Origin: Beijerinckiaceae bacterium
GTDB taxonomy: Bacteria; Pseudomonadota; Alphaproteobacteria; Rhizobiales; Beijerinckiaceae
Length of the DNA: 64,000 nt
Assembly: GCA_947475995.1 (NCBI GenBank)
Contig: CANJNI010000008.1
Span: 1 to 64,000 of the forward strand
Reading direction: 5' to 3'
Every line of letters begins with the position of its first letter. Position 1 is the first letter of the stretch. Under the pieces are notes generated by a model that worked only from the letters and a program-made list of their open reading frames with translations, was not told the DNA's origin and did no database searches. Both the position numbers and the translations under genes were made by a program. Shown in pieces: positions 34,897-44,379 of this stretch.

Positions 34897-35508
34897 ATGA
34901 AACTTTACGATACGAAGCAGGCGCCCAATGCCCGGCGCGTGCGGATATTCCTCGCCGAGAAGGGGCTCAACGTCGCCTTGATGCCGATCGACCTGATGAA
35001 GCAGGAGCACAAATCCCAAGCTTTCGGGCAGATCAGCCCCGACCACAAGGTTCCGGTCCTGGTGCTGAACGATGGGTCGGCCATTTCGGAATCCGTGGCG
35101 ATCTGCCGTTATTTCGAGGAGCTTCATCCCGAACCCGCCCTGTTTGGCCGGGGAGCTTTGGGCAAGGCAATGGTCGAGATGTGGCAGCGGCGGCTTGAAC
35201 TGGAACTGTTTTTTCCGATTGCCGAGACGGTGCGCAATTCACATCCGGCCTTCGCGGTGCTGGAAACCCCGCAACTCGCCGACCATGCGGACAAGATGCG
35301 TGCGCGTGTGATGGGCGCGCTCGCGCGGTTCGACGCCCAGATGGCCGACCGGCCCTTTGCGGCAGGCGACGCCTTCTCCATCGCAGACATTACCGGGCTG
35401 TGCGCGCTCGATTTCATGCGCATCGCCCGGATCAGAATTCCCCCCGAGATGGTTCACCTGACGCGGTGGCATCAGTCGCTGAGCGCTCGCCCGAGCGCAA
35501 ACGCCTGA
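34897..35508 (+). CDS. Glutathione S-transferase family protein
   Basis: A 203-residue GST. The N-terminal thioredoxin-like half reads MKLYDTKQAPNARRVRIFL, with the active-site residue in the APNARR loop and ISESVAICRYF as the glutathione-contact helix. The C-terminal half includes SIADITGLCALDF, the N-capping box of the family. Substrate unknown. The start is preceded by cgccggaatcgcgac, a weak site. It lies 25 bases upstream of the MBL-fold gene and may be co-transcribed. Confidence 0.87.
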   Translation: MKLYDTKQAPNARRVRIFLAEKGLNVALMPIDLMKQEHKSQAFGQISPDHKVPVLVLNDGSAISESVAICRYFEELHPEPALFGRGALGKAMVEMWQRRLELELFFPIAETVRNSHPAFAVLETPQLADHADKMRARVMGALARFDAQMADRPFAAGDAFSIADITGLCALDFMRIARIRIPPEMVHLTRWHQSLSARPSANA

Positions 35509-35533
35509 GAGGCAATTCGAGATCGGTGCATTC

Positions 35534-36277
35534 ATGAAATTGACGATTGTCGGCTGTGGGGATGCTTTCGGTTCGGGGGGCCGAAGCAATACGTGTTTCC
35601 GGCTGGACTCCAATGGCCGCACCATCGTGGTGGATTTCGGCGCGTCGGCGCTGGTCGCCTGGAGCCGGCTTGGCCTCGACACGAACGACATTGACGCCAT
35701 CACCCTGTCGCATCTGCACGGCGATCATTTCGGCGGGCTGCCGTTCCTGCTCCTGCAGGCGCAATTCGTGGCGGAGCGTCGCAAGCCGCTGACGATTTCC
35801 GGTCCGCCCGGGCTGAAGGCGCGTCTTGCGGCCCTTTGCGAGGCCATGTTTCCGGGGATGATGCGCAACGCCTGGCGTTTTCCCCTGACGCTTGTCGAGA
35901 TCACGCCGGGCTCGGCTCAACTGATCGGCGGATTCGAGGTGCGAACGATCGAGGTGATTCATCCTTCCGGCGCACCCGCCACCGGCGTTCGGATCAGCAA
36001 CGGCAAAAAGATATTTGCCTATTCGGGCGACACGCAGTGGACCGAAGCGCTGACGGACGTGGCGAGGGACGCCGAATTCCTGATGATCGAATGTTATGCG
36101 GCCCAGCCCGGGGTGCCCCATCACATCGACTGGATGACGCTGTCGCAAAACCTGCCGCGACTGATGGCGAAACGCATCGTGCTGACCCATCTTGGAGAGG
36201 GTGCGCTGGCCATCAGGGCCGCCATGGAGCAGGCCGGACTTGAAATCGCCGCCGACGGCAAGACCTACGACATCTGA
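35534..36277 (+). CDS. MBL-fold metallo-hydrolase, RNase Z-like
   Basis: A 247-residue cytosolic metallo-beta-lactamase-fold enzyme. The zinc motif SHLHGDHFGG gives H60, H62, D64 and H65; YSGDTQWTEAL holds the bridging aspartate and LTHLGEGAL the last histidine. The short compact form resembles the RNase Z/arylsulfatase-like branch. Substrate is unknown. It follows the GST gene by 25 bases and leads directly into the frameshifted glycosylase gene. Confidence 0.85.
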   Translation: MKLTIVGCGDAFGSGGRSNTCFRLDSNGRTIVVDFGASALVAWSRLGLDTNDIDAITLSHLHGDHFGGLPFLLLQAQFVAERRKPLTISGPPGLKARLAALCEAMFPGMMRNAWRFPLTLVEITPGSAQLIGGFEVRTIEVIHPSGAPATGVRISNGKKIFAYSGDTQWTEALTDVARDAEFLMIECYAAQPGVPHHIDWMTLSQNLPRLMAKRIVLTHLGEGALAIRAAMEQAGLEIAADGKTYDI

Positions 36278-36310
36278 CACGCTCGACGCGCTTTATGCGC
36301 AGGTGAAGGC

Positions 36311-36907
36311 GTGTCGCCTGTGCCGCGACGCGCCGCGCCGCGCTACGGCGGGCCTATGCCGCACGAACCCGCGCCCGTCATGCATGTGTCGCGGACCGCG
36401 CGGATTCTGATCGCCAGTCAGGCGCCGGGCATACGGGTTCACAATTCCGGCCTGCCTTTCAACGATGCGTCAGGCGACCGCCTGCGCGGCTGGATGGGGG
36501 TGGAACGCGAGATTTTTTACGACCGCAACCGGATCGCCATCGTCCCCATGGCCTTCTGCTTTCCGGGCCACACCGCCGACAAGGGCGACCTGCCGCCGCG
36601 CCGGGAATGCCGAGAGCACTGGCACGACCGGATCTTTGCGGCCATGCCGCAGATCGAGACGGTTCTGGCCATCGGGTCCTATGCGCAGGCGTATCATTTC
36701 GCCCGGCTGGGCCGGACCATTCCCAAAGGCATGGGTCTAGGCGATCTGGTGCGCAACTGGCGGGATTTCGCGGGCGCAAAACCGCTCGTGCTGGCCCTGC
36801 CGCATCCCTCCTGGCGCAATTCAGGCTGGCTGAAACGGAACCCATGGTTCGAGAGTGATGTTCTGCCTGTGGTGCGCGAGGAAGTCCGGCGGCTGACGCA
36901 GGCCTGA
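36311..36907 (+). CDS. Uracil-DNA glycosylase family protein with N-terminal frameshift
   Basis: The main frame encodes ~198 residues with ASQAPGIRVHNSGLPF (the GEAPG-type motif 1) and ALPHPSWRNSGW (the HPS-type motif 2) of small bacterial uracil-DNA glycosylase-like proteins. The expected N-terminus, ALYAQVKACRLCRDAP with its CxxC, lies just upstream in another frame. A direct repeat gcgcc-gcgcc at 36330-36339 explains the break: removing one unit restores ...DAPRYGGPMPHEP. As it stands translation may start at GTG 36311 or ATG 36356, giving a protein without the CxxC. It is either a pseudogene or a sequencing error. Confidence 0.75.
   Translation: MSPVPRRAAPRYGGPMPHEPAPVMHVSRTARILIASQAPGIRVHNSGLPFNDASGDRLRGWMGVEREIFYDRNRIAIVPMAFCFPGHTADKGDLPPRRECREHWHDRIFAAMPQIETVLAIGSYAQAYHFARLGRTIPKGMGLGDLVRNWRDFAGAKPLVLALPHPSWRNSGWLKRNPWFESDVLPVVREEVRRLTQA
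36330..36339 (+). repeat. 5-bp tandem duplication causing a frameshift
   Basis: Two adjacent gcgcc units, followed by gcgctac. Deleting one joins the upstream frame (KACRLCRDAP) to the downstream frame (RYGGPMPHEP) without losing or adding a residue, so it looks like replication slippage or an assembly fault. Confidence 0.65.
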
Positions 36908-36934
36908 GCTTTCCGACCGCCAAGGGAGGCCATC

Positions 36935-37297
36935 ATGCGCATCCATGCAGTTCTGGTCGGTTTGGTCTGGGCTTTCGGGGCGCTGGCGTCGCCCGGGCAG
37001 GGAGATGGCGGGCAAACGCGGGACATCGGGCGTCCGGCGGCAAACGCGGAGGACGAAGCCCGCGAGATCGAAACCTACAGCATGATCGTCGATCAGCAGA
37101 TCGGCCAGCAGCGCCTTCGCAATGCGCAGGAACGCGCGCTGGGCGCGCGGCTGCTTCAGGAGGCCGTGGCGACCGAAAACGAGCAGGGCCGTCTCGTGCA
37201 GGCGCAACAGGAGCGGCGCGCCGAGCTTGAAGCTGCGCGGCGGCTGTATCGCATCCAGCAGCAGGAAACGCGGGGCCGCGCTCCGTCGGCGGACTGA
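36935..37297 (+). CDS. Hypothetical exported coiled-coil protein
   Basis: A 120-residue protein with a signal peptide (~1-19) and a mature part of one long charged helix rich in Gln, Glu, Arg and Ala (about 40-112, with heptad-like spacing), so probably a coiled coil in the periplasm. No family is recognised. aagggagg precedes the ATG. The stop codon abuts the convergent dehydrogenase gene with no base between them. Confidence 0.6.
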   Translation: MRIHAVLVGLVWAFGALASPGQGDGGQTRDIGRPAANAEDEAREIETYSMIVDQQIGQQRLRNAQERALGARLLQEAVATENEQGRLVQAQQERRAELEAARRLYRIQQQETRGRAPSAD

Positions 37298-38167
37298 TTA
37301 TTTTTCCAGCCGGGCGATGAGGCTCGATGTATCCCAGCGTTGGCCGCCCATCTTCTGCACTTCGGAATAGAACTGGTCCACGAGCGCCGTGACGGGCAGG
37401 TTCGCGCCGTTGCGGCGCGCCTCGTTGAGACAGATCGCCAGATCCTTGCGCATCCAGTCCACCGCGAAGCCGAAATCGAACTTGCCGTCGATCATGGTCT
37501 TGTAGCGGTTCTCCATCTGCCAGGATTGCGCCGCACCTTTCGAGATCACCTCGATGACGGCGCTCGCATCGAGCCCGGCCTTTTGGGCAAAATGCAGACC
37601 CTCCGAGAGGCCCTGCACGAGGCCCGCGATGCAGATCTGGTTGACCATCTTGGTGAGCTGGCCTGAGCCGGAGGGTCCCATCAGGCGGCTGGCGCGCGCG
37701 AAGCTCATGATGGCCGCTTCCGCCTTTGCGTAAACATCCGCGTCGCCGCCGCACATGACGGTCAGGACGCCGTTCTCGGCTCCCGCCTGTCCGCCCGAGA
37801 CCGGCGCGTCGATGAAGTGGATGCCGAGGTCTTTCGCCTTTGCATATAGCTCGCGCGCCACATCGGCGGAGGCTGTCGTGTGATCGACGAAGATCGCGCC
37901 CGGCTTCATGCCGGCGAATGCGCCATCTGGACCCAGCGTCACCGAGCGCAGGTCGTCGTCATTGCCGACGCAGCAGAAAACGATGTCCTGATTTTGCGCG
38001 GCCTCGCGCGGGGAGGGCGCCGACTTGCCGCCGTGCTGGCTGACCCACTTCAGCGCCTTTGCGACCGTGCGGTTATAGACGGTGACGTGGTGGTGGCCCT
38101 TGTTCTTCAGGTGCCCGGCCATCGGGTATCCCATGACGCCCAGACCCAGAAACGCGACATTGGCCAT
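37298..38167 (-). CDS. NAD(P)-dependent oxidoreductase, hydroxyisobutyrate/tartronate-semialdehyde reductase family
   Basis: A 289-residue beta-hydroxyacid dehydrogenase. FLGLGVMGYPMAGHL binds the cofactor, FIDAPVSGGQAGAENG is the substrate motif, and GQLTKMVNQ holds the catalytic lysine. It is closer to the GarR/GlxR type than the paralogue at 24201. FVDHTTASADVARE is also typical. The substrate is not certain. No upstream partner gene on its strand; the gene on the other side is divergent, 95 bases away. Confidence 0.87.
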   Translation of the reverse strand: MANVAFLGLGVMGYPMAGHLKNKGHHHVTVYNRTVAKALKWVSQHGGKSAPSPREAAQNQDIVFCCVGNDDDLRSVTLGPDGAFAGMKPGAIFVDHTTASADVARELYAKAKDLGIHFIDAPVSGGQAGAENGVLTVMCGGDADVYAKAEAAIMSFARASRLMGPSGSGQLTKMVNQICIAGLVQGLSEGLHFAQKAGLDASAVIEVISKGAAQSWQMENRYKTMIDGKFDFGFAVDWMRKDLAICLNEARRNGANLPVTALVDQFYSEVQKMGGQRWDTSSLIARLEK

Positions 38168-38262
38168 TGGAAAACTCCCCGACAGGTTCCGGCCCCTTGC
38201 AAGGCCTGATCCGCCTTGTCACAAAGGCCGCAACCGCGCAAGCCGACAGACCCGGAGGACAG

Positions 38263-39165
38263 ATGCAGCGTCTCTTCACCCTGATGGGCAATCACCCGCA
38301 GGCAATGCCGATCAAGAAGGGCGAGGTCACATCCTCATCCGTCGCGCTGGATTTTGCCGACGCACCCGTGCCGCACGAGGAATTCAAGCCTTTCGTGCGC
38401 GACCTGAAGTTCGACGTGGGCGAACTCGCCATCGTGACCTTCCTGCAGGCGAAGACTTACGGAAAAGACCTGATGCTCCTGCCCTTCGTGGTCAGCGCGC
38501 GTTTTCATCACGGCAGCCTTGGCTATCCGGTGTCGAAGGGGGCACTGGCTCCCAAGGATCTCGAAGGCCGCACAGTCGGCGTGCGCACCTACTCGCAGAC
38601 GACAGGCGTGTGGGTGCGGAGCATCCTGCAACATCAGTATGGCGTCGATCACCGCAAAATCACCTTCATGACCTTCGATGAATCGCATCTCGCCGAGTTT
38701 CGCGATCCGCCGAACTGCATCCTGCCGCCGCCTGGCAAGAAGCTCGACGACATGCTGCTGGCGGGCGAACTCGATGCGGGCATTCCGATTGCGCTTGCGT
38801 CGACCCTGATGAGCGATCCGCGCCTGAAAACGATTGTGCCTGATCCGGCGCAGGCAGCGAAGGAATGGTACGCGCAGAACAAGGCGCCGCCGATCAATCA
38901 CATGCTGGTCATGCGCAAGTCCGTGGCGGAGAAAAATCCGCAAGCAGCGCGCGAAGTCTATCGTATGTTCTGCGCGGGCCGGGATGCGATGCCGCCGCTG
39001 AAAGACGGCGAGATCGACATGCTGCCCTATGGGATCGAGAAGAACCGGCGCGGGCTGGAACTGGTGATCCAGTATGCTCACGAGCAGGGCGTGATCCCGA
39101 GGAAGTTCACGGTGGATGAGCTGTTTGCCGATGCACGAGCGATTTTGGGGAAGGGGTGCGAGTAG
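38263..39165 (+). CDS. 4,5-dihydroxyphthalate decarboxylase-like / periplasmic-binding-fold protein
   Basis: A 300-residue protein lacking a signal peptide. LDFADAPVPHEEF, FDVGELAIVTFLQAKTYGK, GRTVGVRTYSQTTGVWVR and the FRDPPNCI segment match the family that includes 4,5-dihydroxyphthalate decarboxylase and related ABC-type binding proteins. No export signal favours a cytosolic enzyme, yet no phthalate genes are nearby. The ATG at 38263 has cggaggac just upstream; the longer frame starts inside the neighbouring gene. Confidence 0.75.
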   Translation: MQRLFTLMGNHPQAMPIKKGEVTSSSVALDFADAPVPHEEFKPFVRDLKFDVGELAIVTFLQAKTYGKDLMLLPFVVSARFHHGSLGYPVSKGALAPKDLEGRTVGVRTYSQTTGVWVRSILQHQYGVDHRKITFMTFDESHLAEFRDPPNCILPPPGKKLDDMLLAGELDAGIPIALASTLMSDPRLKTIVPDPAQAAKEWYAQNKAPPINHMLVMRKSVAEKNPQAAREVYRMFCAGRDAMPPLKDGEIDMLPYGIEKNRRGLELVIQYAHEQGVIPRKFTVDELFADARAILGKGCE

Positions 39166-39320
39166 CCCCTCCCTAGCCCTCCCCGGCGATCTTTGATCGC
39201 CCGACGAGCGGGGAGGGGATCGCAGCGTGCAAGCGGTCCAATTTTGCACCAAAGACAACGAGCGAGATTTCCAGACCGAAACTGTCCCCTCCCCGCTCGT
39301 CGGGGAGGGTTAGGGAGGGG
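39166..39320. repeat. Long imperfect inverted repeat between convergent genes
   Basis: Arm 1 (39166-39219) reads cccctccctagccctcccc, then a 17-bp hairpin ggcgatctttgatcgcc, then cgacgagcggggagggga. Arm 2 (39285-39320) is the reverse complement without the 17-bp insert. The arms (~36 bp paired) flank a 65-bp centre. It fills the whole gap after the decarboxylase-like gene and up to the mobA stop, and may end transcription from both sides. Confidence 0.8.
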
Positions 39321-39321
39321 C

Positions 39322-39924
39322 CTACCACCCCTTGATCCAGAACTCCGCCGCCGCAATGTCGTCGGGCCGGTTGAGGTTGAAGAACGGATCGACCGAGCCC
39401 GGATCGGTCTCGAAAGTCACCACACGATGCGCGAGCTTCCCGATGACCTTGCGGGGCGCGCGCTCGCCCTGTGCGTAGAGCTTGCGGACGATCTCCAGCG
39501 TATGCGTCGGCCAGAGGCTGAACAGCGGCTCCAGGCCGGTTTTGCTTTCGGCGACCGTCACGGCGACGTCGTCGGCCCCGAGTCTTTCGACAAGATCTTC
39601 CGGCACGAAAGGCGCGTCGGAGGGGGTGAAAACGACGTGGGTCAAGCCTTCCAGCAGCCCCCATTCGAGCCCAGCAACCATGCCGGCCAGCGGGCCTTCC
39701 TCGCCGGGCTTGTGGTTCGTGTCGGCCACGACCGGCAGGCCGAAGTCTGCGAAACGGGCTGTGTCGCCGTTAGCGCTGATCGCCAGTTGCCCGACCTGCG
39801 GAGACAGGCGCTCGATGACGCGCTCGATCACCGGCCGCCCGACCAGTTCGATCAGCGCCTTTTCGCGGCCCATCCGGGTGGAACGTCCGCCGGCCAGAAT
39901 GACGCCGCCGATCTGTGCGCTCAT
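39322..39924 (-). CDS. mobA: Molybdenum cofactor guanylyltransferase MobA
   Basis: Adds GMP to molybdopterin to make the guanine-dinucleotide cofactor. The 200-residue protein starts GGVILAGGRSTRMGREKAL, the nucleotide-binding P loop of the family, with VVADTNHKPGEEGPLAGM and the metal-binding FTPSDAPF following. FFNLNRPDD near the end is conserved. ATG 39924 (MSAQIGG) is preferred; the longer frame overlaps the mrp leader. Divergent from mrp, 80 bases apart. Confidence 0.93.
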   Translation of the reverse strand: MSAQIGGVILAGGRSTRMGREKALIELVGRPVIERVIERLSPQVGQLAISANGDTARFADFGLPVVADTNHKPGEEGPLAGMVAGLEWGLLEGLTHVVFTPSDAPFVPEDLVERLGADDVAVTVAESKTGLEPLFSLWPTHTLEIVRKLYAQGERAPRKVIGKLAHRVVTFETDPGSVDPFFNLNRPDDIAAAEFWIKGW

Positions 39925-40004
39925 GGTTTGCGGCTCAATGTTCGATTGACGCTGTTCATGCGGGCCATATAACCCGCCCACGTCCCCAGCCCAAGGAAAT
40001 GCCC

Positions 40005-41111
40005 GTGGCGATCACCGAGAAAGAGATTCTGGCGGCCTTGCAGCGTGTGCCGGGCCCGGATGGCTCGACGCCGCTGCCCCAGTCGGGCGCGATCTCCGGC
40101 GTCACCACCGTGGGGCAGAAGGTCTATGTGTCCATCGCGATTGATCCGGCCCGGCAAATGGCCATGGAGCCGATGCGGCGGACCGCCGAAACGGTGCTGA
40201 AGGGCCTGCCGGGCGTGGCGGGCGCTTCGGTGACGCTGACGGCCGACAAGCCTGCCGGGCAGGCCGCGCCCGCCCCCGGCCCGAAAGCCCAGGAGGCCCG
40301 CAAGGGCGAGGGCATTCCGGGCGTGAAGCGCATCATTGCGGTGGCGTCCGGCAAGGGCGGGGTCGGCAAGTCCACCACGGCGGCCAATCTGGCGCTGGGT
40401 CTGGCCGCGCAGGGATGGCGCGTCGGGGTTCTGGACGCGGACATCTACGGTCCCTCCATGCCCCGCCTTTTCGGCCTCAAGGGCAAGCCCGAGCCGGCCG
40501 AAGGCAAGAAGATGAAGCCGCTCGAGGCCTATGGGGTCAAGGTCATGTCCATCGGCTTCCTCGTGTCCGAGGAGACCGCGATGGTCTGGCGCGGCCCGAT
40601 GGTCATGTCGGCGTTGACTCAAATGCTGCGCGAAGTCGTCTGGGGCGAACTGGATTGCCTTGTGGTGGACATGCCGCCCGGCACCGGCGATGCACAACTC
40701 ACCATAGCGCAGGGCGTCCCGCTGGCGGGAGCCGTCATTGTCTCGACCCCGCAGGACCTTGCGCTGCTCGATGCGCGCAGAGGCATCACGATGTTCCAGA
40801 AGGTCGCCGTGCCGGTGCTGGGCATTGTGGAGAACATGAGCTTTTTCGTCTGTCCGCATTGCGGCGGACGCTCGGACATCTTCGCCCATGGAGGCGCGCG
40901 CCACGAGGCCGAAAAGCTCGGGGTTCCGTTCCTTGGCGAAGTGCCGCTGCACATGACGATCCGCGAAACTTCGGATTCCGGCCGACCGGTGGCGGCCGTG
41001 GAGCCGGGCGGAGTTCACGCCGCCATTTATCGCGAGATCGCAGGCCGGGTGATCCAGTCGCTCGATGGAGGGGCCGGGGTTCGGGCGGCTCCCAGAATCA
41101 TCATCGAATAG
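40005..41111 (+). CDS. Mrp/ApbC/NBP35-family iron-sulfur carrier ATPase
   Basis: A P-loop ATPase that carries and delivers [4Fe-4S] clusters. Residues ~1-85 form the MIP18/DUF59-like domain, followed by an Ala/Pro linker; the ATPase has the deviant Walker A GKGGVGKST and the Mrp signature VVDMPPGTGDAQLT. CPHC binds the bridging cluster between two subunits. GTG 40005 has aggaa six bases upstream; the ATG at 39999 would have none. 368 residues. Confidence 0.9.
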   Translation: MAITEKEILAALQRVPGPDGSTPLPQSGAISGVTTVGQKVYVSIAIDPARQMAMEPMRRTAETVLKGLPGVAGASVTLTADKPAGQAAPAPGPKAQEARKGEGIPGVKRIIAVASGKGGVGKSTTAANLALGLAAQGWRVGVLDADIYGPSMPRLFGLKGKPEPAEGKKMKPLEAYGVKVMSIGFLVSEETAMVWRGPMVMSALTQMLREVVWGELDCLVVDMPPGTGDAQLTIAQGVPLAGAVIVSTPQDLALLDARRGITMFQKVAVPVLGIVENMSFFVCPHCGGRSDIFAHGGARHEAEKLGVPFLGEVPLHMTIRETSDSGRPVAAVEPGGVHAAIYREIAGRVIQSLDGGAGVRAAPRIIIE

Positions 41112-41238
41112 GCCCGGAACCGCGATAGTCGCCTAAAGGTGAATGGCATCCGCACGGTTGGAGGCCATATTTGGGATTGCGCAATGCGTCCCAATTTGTT
41201 CACTTATGTACTAAGGAAGTTTCGCGATAATCATCTGA

Positions 41239-42351
<1,113 letters not shown>

Positions 42352-42371
42352 GACGGGCTGCCTGCAAACAG

Positions 42372-42402
42372 AAAACCCCGGACGAAAGTCCGGGGTTTTT
42401 TT
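42372..42402 (+). terminator. Bidirectional-looking terminator after the TRAP receptor gene
   Basis: aaaaccccggac/gtccggggtttt with a GAAA loop and a run of T residues; the A-run upstream would serve the permease transcript from the other side. Confidence 0.92.
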
Positions 42403-42451
42403 ATGTCGTGAACGATCGAAAGAGCCGGCGACGCGAGCCCGGCTCGCGCCG

Positions 42452-44353
42452 TCAGAACTTGATCGGCGGAGGCTCGTCGTTGGCAGGCGGCAGCGTCAGA
42501 TTGTTGAACTGCTGGTCGACCTGTTCCTGATTAAGCTTCACCTCGCCCGTCTTGTAGACCATCACCATGGACGGGATGAGGATCACAAGGCCAACCATGA
42601 TCACCTGAATGACCACGTAGGGAATTGCGCCCATGTAGATCTGGCCTGTCGTGACCGGCTCCATCATCTGGCCCGTCACGCGATCCTTGTAGGGTTCTGA
42701 TGGCGCCACCGAGCGCAGGTAGAAAAGTGCAAAGCCGAAGGGCGGATGCATGAACGATGTCTGCATGTTCACGGCGAGAATGACGCCGAACCAGATCAGG
42801 TCGATCCCCAGCTTGTCGGCGGCGGGCCCCAGCAGCGGGATGATGATGAAGGCCAGTTCGAAGAAATCGAGAAAGAACGCCAGAAGGAACACGAGCAGGT
42901 TCACGAAGATCAGGAAGCCTACCTGACCGCCCGGCAGGGACGTCAGAAGATGCTCGACCCAAGTGTGGCCGTTCACGCCGTAGAAGGTGAGCGAGAAGAC
43001 GCGCGCACCGATCAGGATGAAAACCACGAAGGCAGACAATTTGGCGGTGGAGTCCATCGCCTGTTTCATCAGGTCGAACGTAAGCCGCCGGCGGGCCAGC
43101 GCCAGAAGAAGCGCTCCGGCGGCGCCCATCGCGCCGCCTTCGGTCGGCGTCGCGATTCCCACGAAGATGGTGCCCAGCACGAGGAAGATCAGCGCCAGCG
43201 GGGGTACCAAAGCCAGAATGACCTGCTGGGTCATGTTCGCCATGATGCCGATATTGGCGGCCCGGTTGAGCAGGGCGACGAGGTAAAGAATGATGGTGGC
43301 GCTGAAGGCCGCCCAGATCATCGCGTTGTCCGACGGCATGGCCGGAAAGCGCGAACGATACAAGATCTGGAAACCGTATCCGATCAGGGCGGCGATGCCG
43401 AAAAACACGAAGGTGTTGATGCGCGGCGAGTCGCCGATCTTCAGATATGCCTGGCCAAGCAGGTTGCGCCCGAAGACGAGAGCGGAAAGAACCGCGCCGC
43501 CGACCCAGATCGCAGTGCTGCCCACCCCATCGGTGCCGATGCCGAACGAATGCAGGATCGCGATCACGAGCGAAATAGCGAGATAGAAGACGGGAACGCC
43601 GACCACGAGCAGCGCGATGCTTGTGAAGCGGCCCATGGCGGGCGCCTTGGCCGGGTCTTCCGGAATGGTGCGCGCTTCAAGCGGCAGGGCAGGAGCGGAA
43701 TCCGGCTTGATCACCGTCATCAGGAACACATAGCCGGCATACATGCACGACAGCAGGATGCCCGGGATGAAGGCGCCCTTGTACATGTCGCCGACGGACC
43801 GGCCCAACTGGTCGGCCATGACGATCAGCACGAGTGACGGGGGAATGATCTGGGCGAGCGTGCCGGATGCGGCGATCGTCCCGGCTGCAAGCCGGCGGTC
43901 GTAACCGTAGCGAAGCATGATGGGCAGCGAGATCAGGCCCATCGAGATGACCGACGCAGCAACGACGCCTGTTGTGGCCGCCAGCAGGGCGCCGACGAAA
44001 ATCACCGCATAGGCGAGGCCGCCCCGCACCGGGCCGAACAACTGGCCGATCGTGTCGAGCAGGTCTTCGGCCATTCCGGATCGTTCGAGAATGAGACCCA
44101 TGAACGTGAAGAATGGTATCGCTAGTAATGTGTCGTTACTCATCACGCCCCAGACGCGCTCCGGCAGGGCCGCCAGCAGCGGCCAGTCAAGAGCGATGGA
44201 GCCTTTCGAGAGCGGCGCGAGTTCAACGCCGATGACGAAATATGCCAGACCCACGGCCGCAAGTGAAAAGGCGACCGGATAGCCGAGCAGAAGAAAGAAG
44301 ATGAGCGACAAAAACATGATCGGCGCCATGTTTTCCGCGATGAATGCCGCCAT
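42452..44353 (-). CDS. TRAP transporter large permease (DctM type)
   Basis: A 633-residue inner-membrane permease, longer than the usual ~430. The first half has GYPVAFSLAAVGLAYF and FMGLILERSGMAEDLL with AATTGVVAASVISMG; the second has GTIFVGIATPTEGGAMGA, the mirrored motif. A hydrophobic ~180-residue insertion separates the halves, a form seen in several alphaproteobacterial TRAP carriers. It imports organic acids with a sodium gradient. The ATG at 44353 has aaggaaa upstream and follows the DctQ gene by 26 bases. Confidence 0.9.
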   Translation of the reverse strand: MAAFIAENMAPIMFLSLIFFLLLGYPVAFSLAAVGLAYFVIGVELAPLSKGSIALDWPLLAALPERVWGVMSNDTLLAIPFFTFMGLILERSGMAEDLLDTIGQLFGPVRGGLAYAVIFVGALLAATTGVVAASVISMGLISLPIMLRYGYDRRLAAGTIAASGTLAQIIPPSLVLIVMADQLGRSVGDMYKGAFIPGILLSCMYAGYVFLMTVIKPDSAPALPLEARTIPEDPAKAPAMGRFTSIALLVVGVPVFYLAISLVIAILHSFGIGTDGVGSTAIWVGGAVLSALVFGRNLLGQAYLKIGDSPRINTFVFFGIAALIGYGFQILYRSRFPAMPSDNAMIWAAFSATIILYLVALLNRAANIGIMANMTQQVILALVPPLALIFLVLGTIFVGIATPTEGGAMGAAGALLLALARRRLTFDLMKQAMDSTAKLSAFVVFILIGARVFSLTFYGVNGHTWVEHLLTSLPGGQVGFLIFVNLLVFLLAFFLDFFELAFIIIPLLGPAADKLGIDLIWFGVILAVNMQTSFMHPPFGFALFYLRSVAPSEPYKDRVTGQMMEPVTTGQIYMGAIPYVVIQVIMVGLVILIPSMVMVYKTGEVKLNQEQVDQQFNNLTLPPANDEPPPIKF

Positions 44354-44379
44354 GATGTCGGTTTCCTTGGAGGTCGCTG

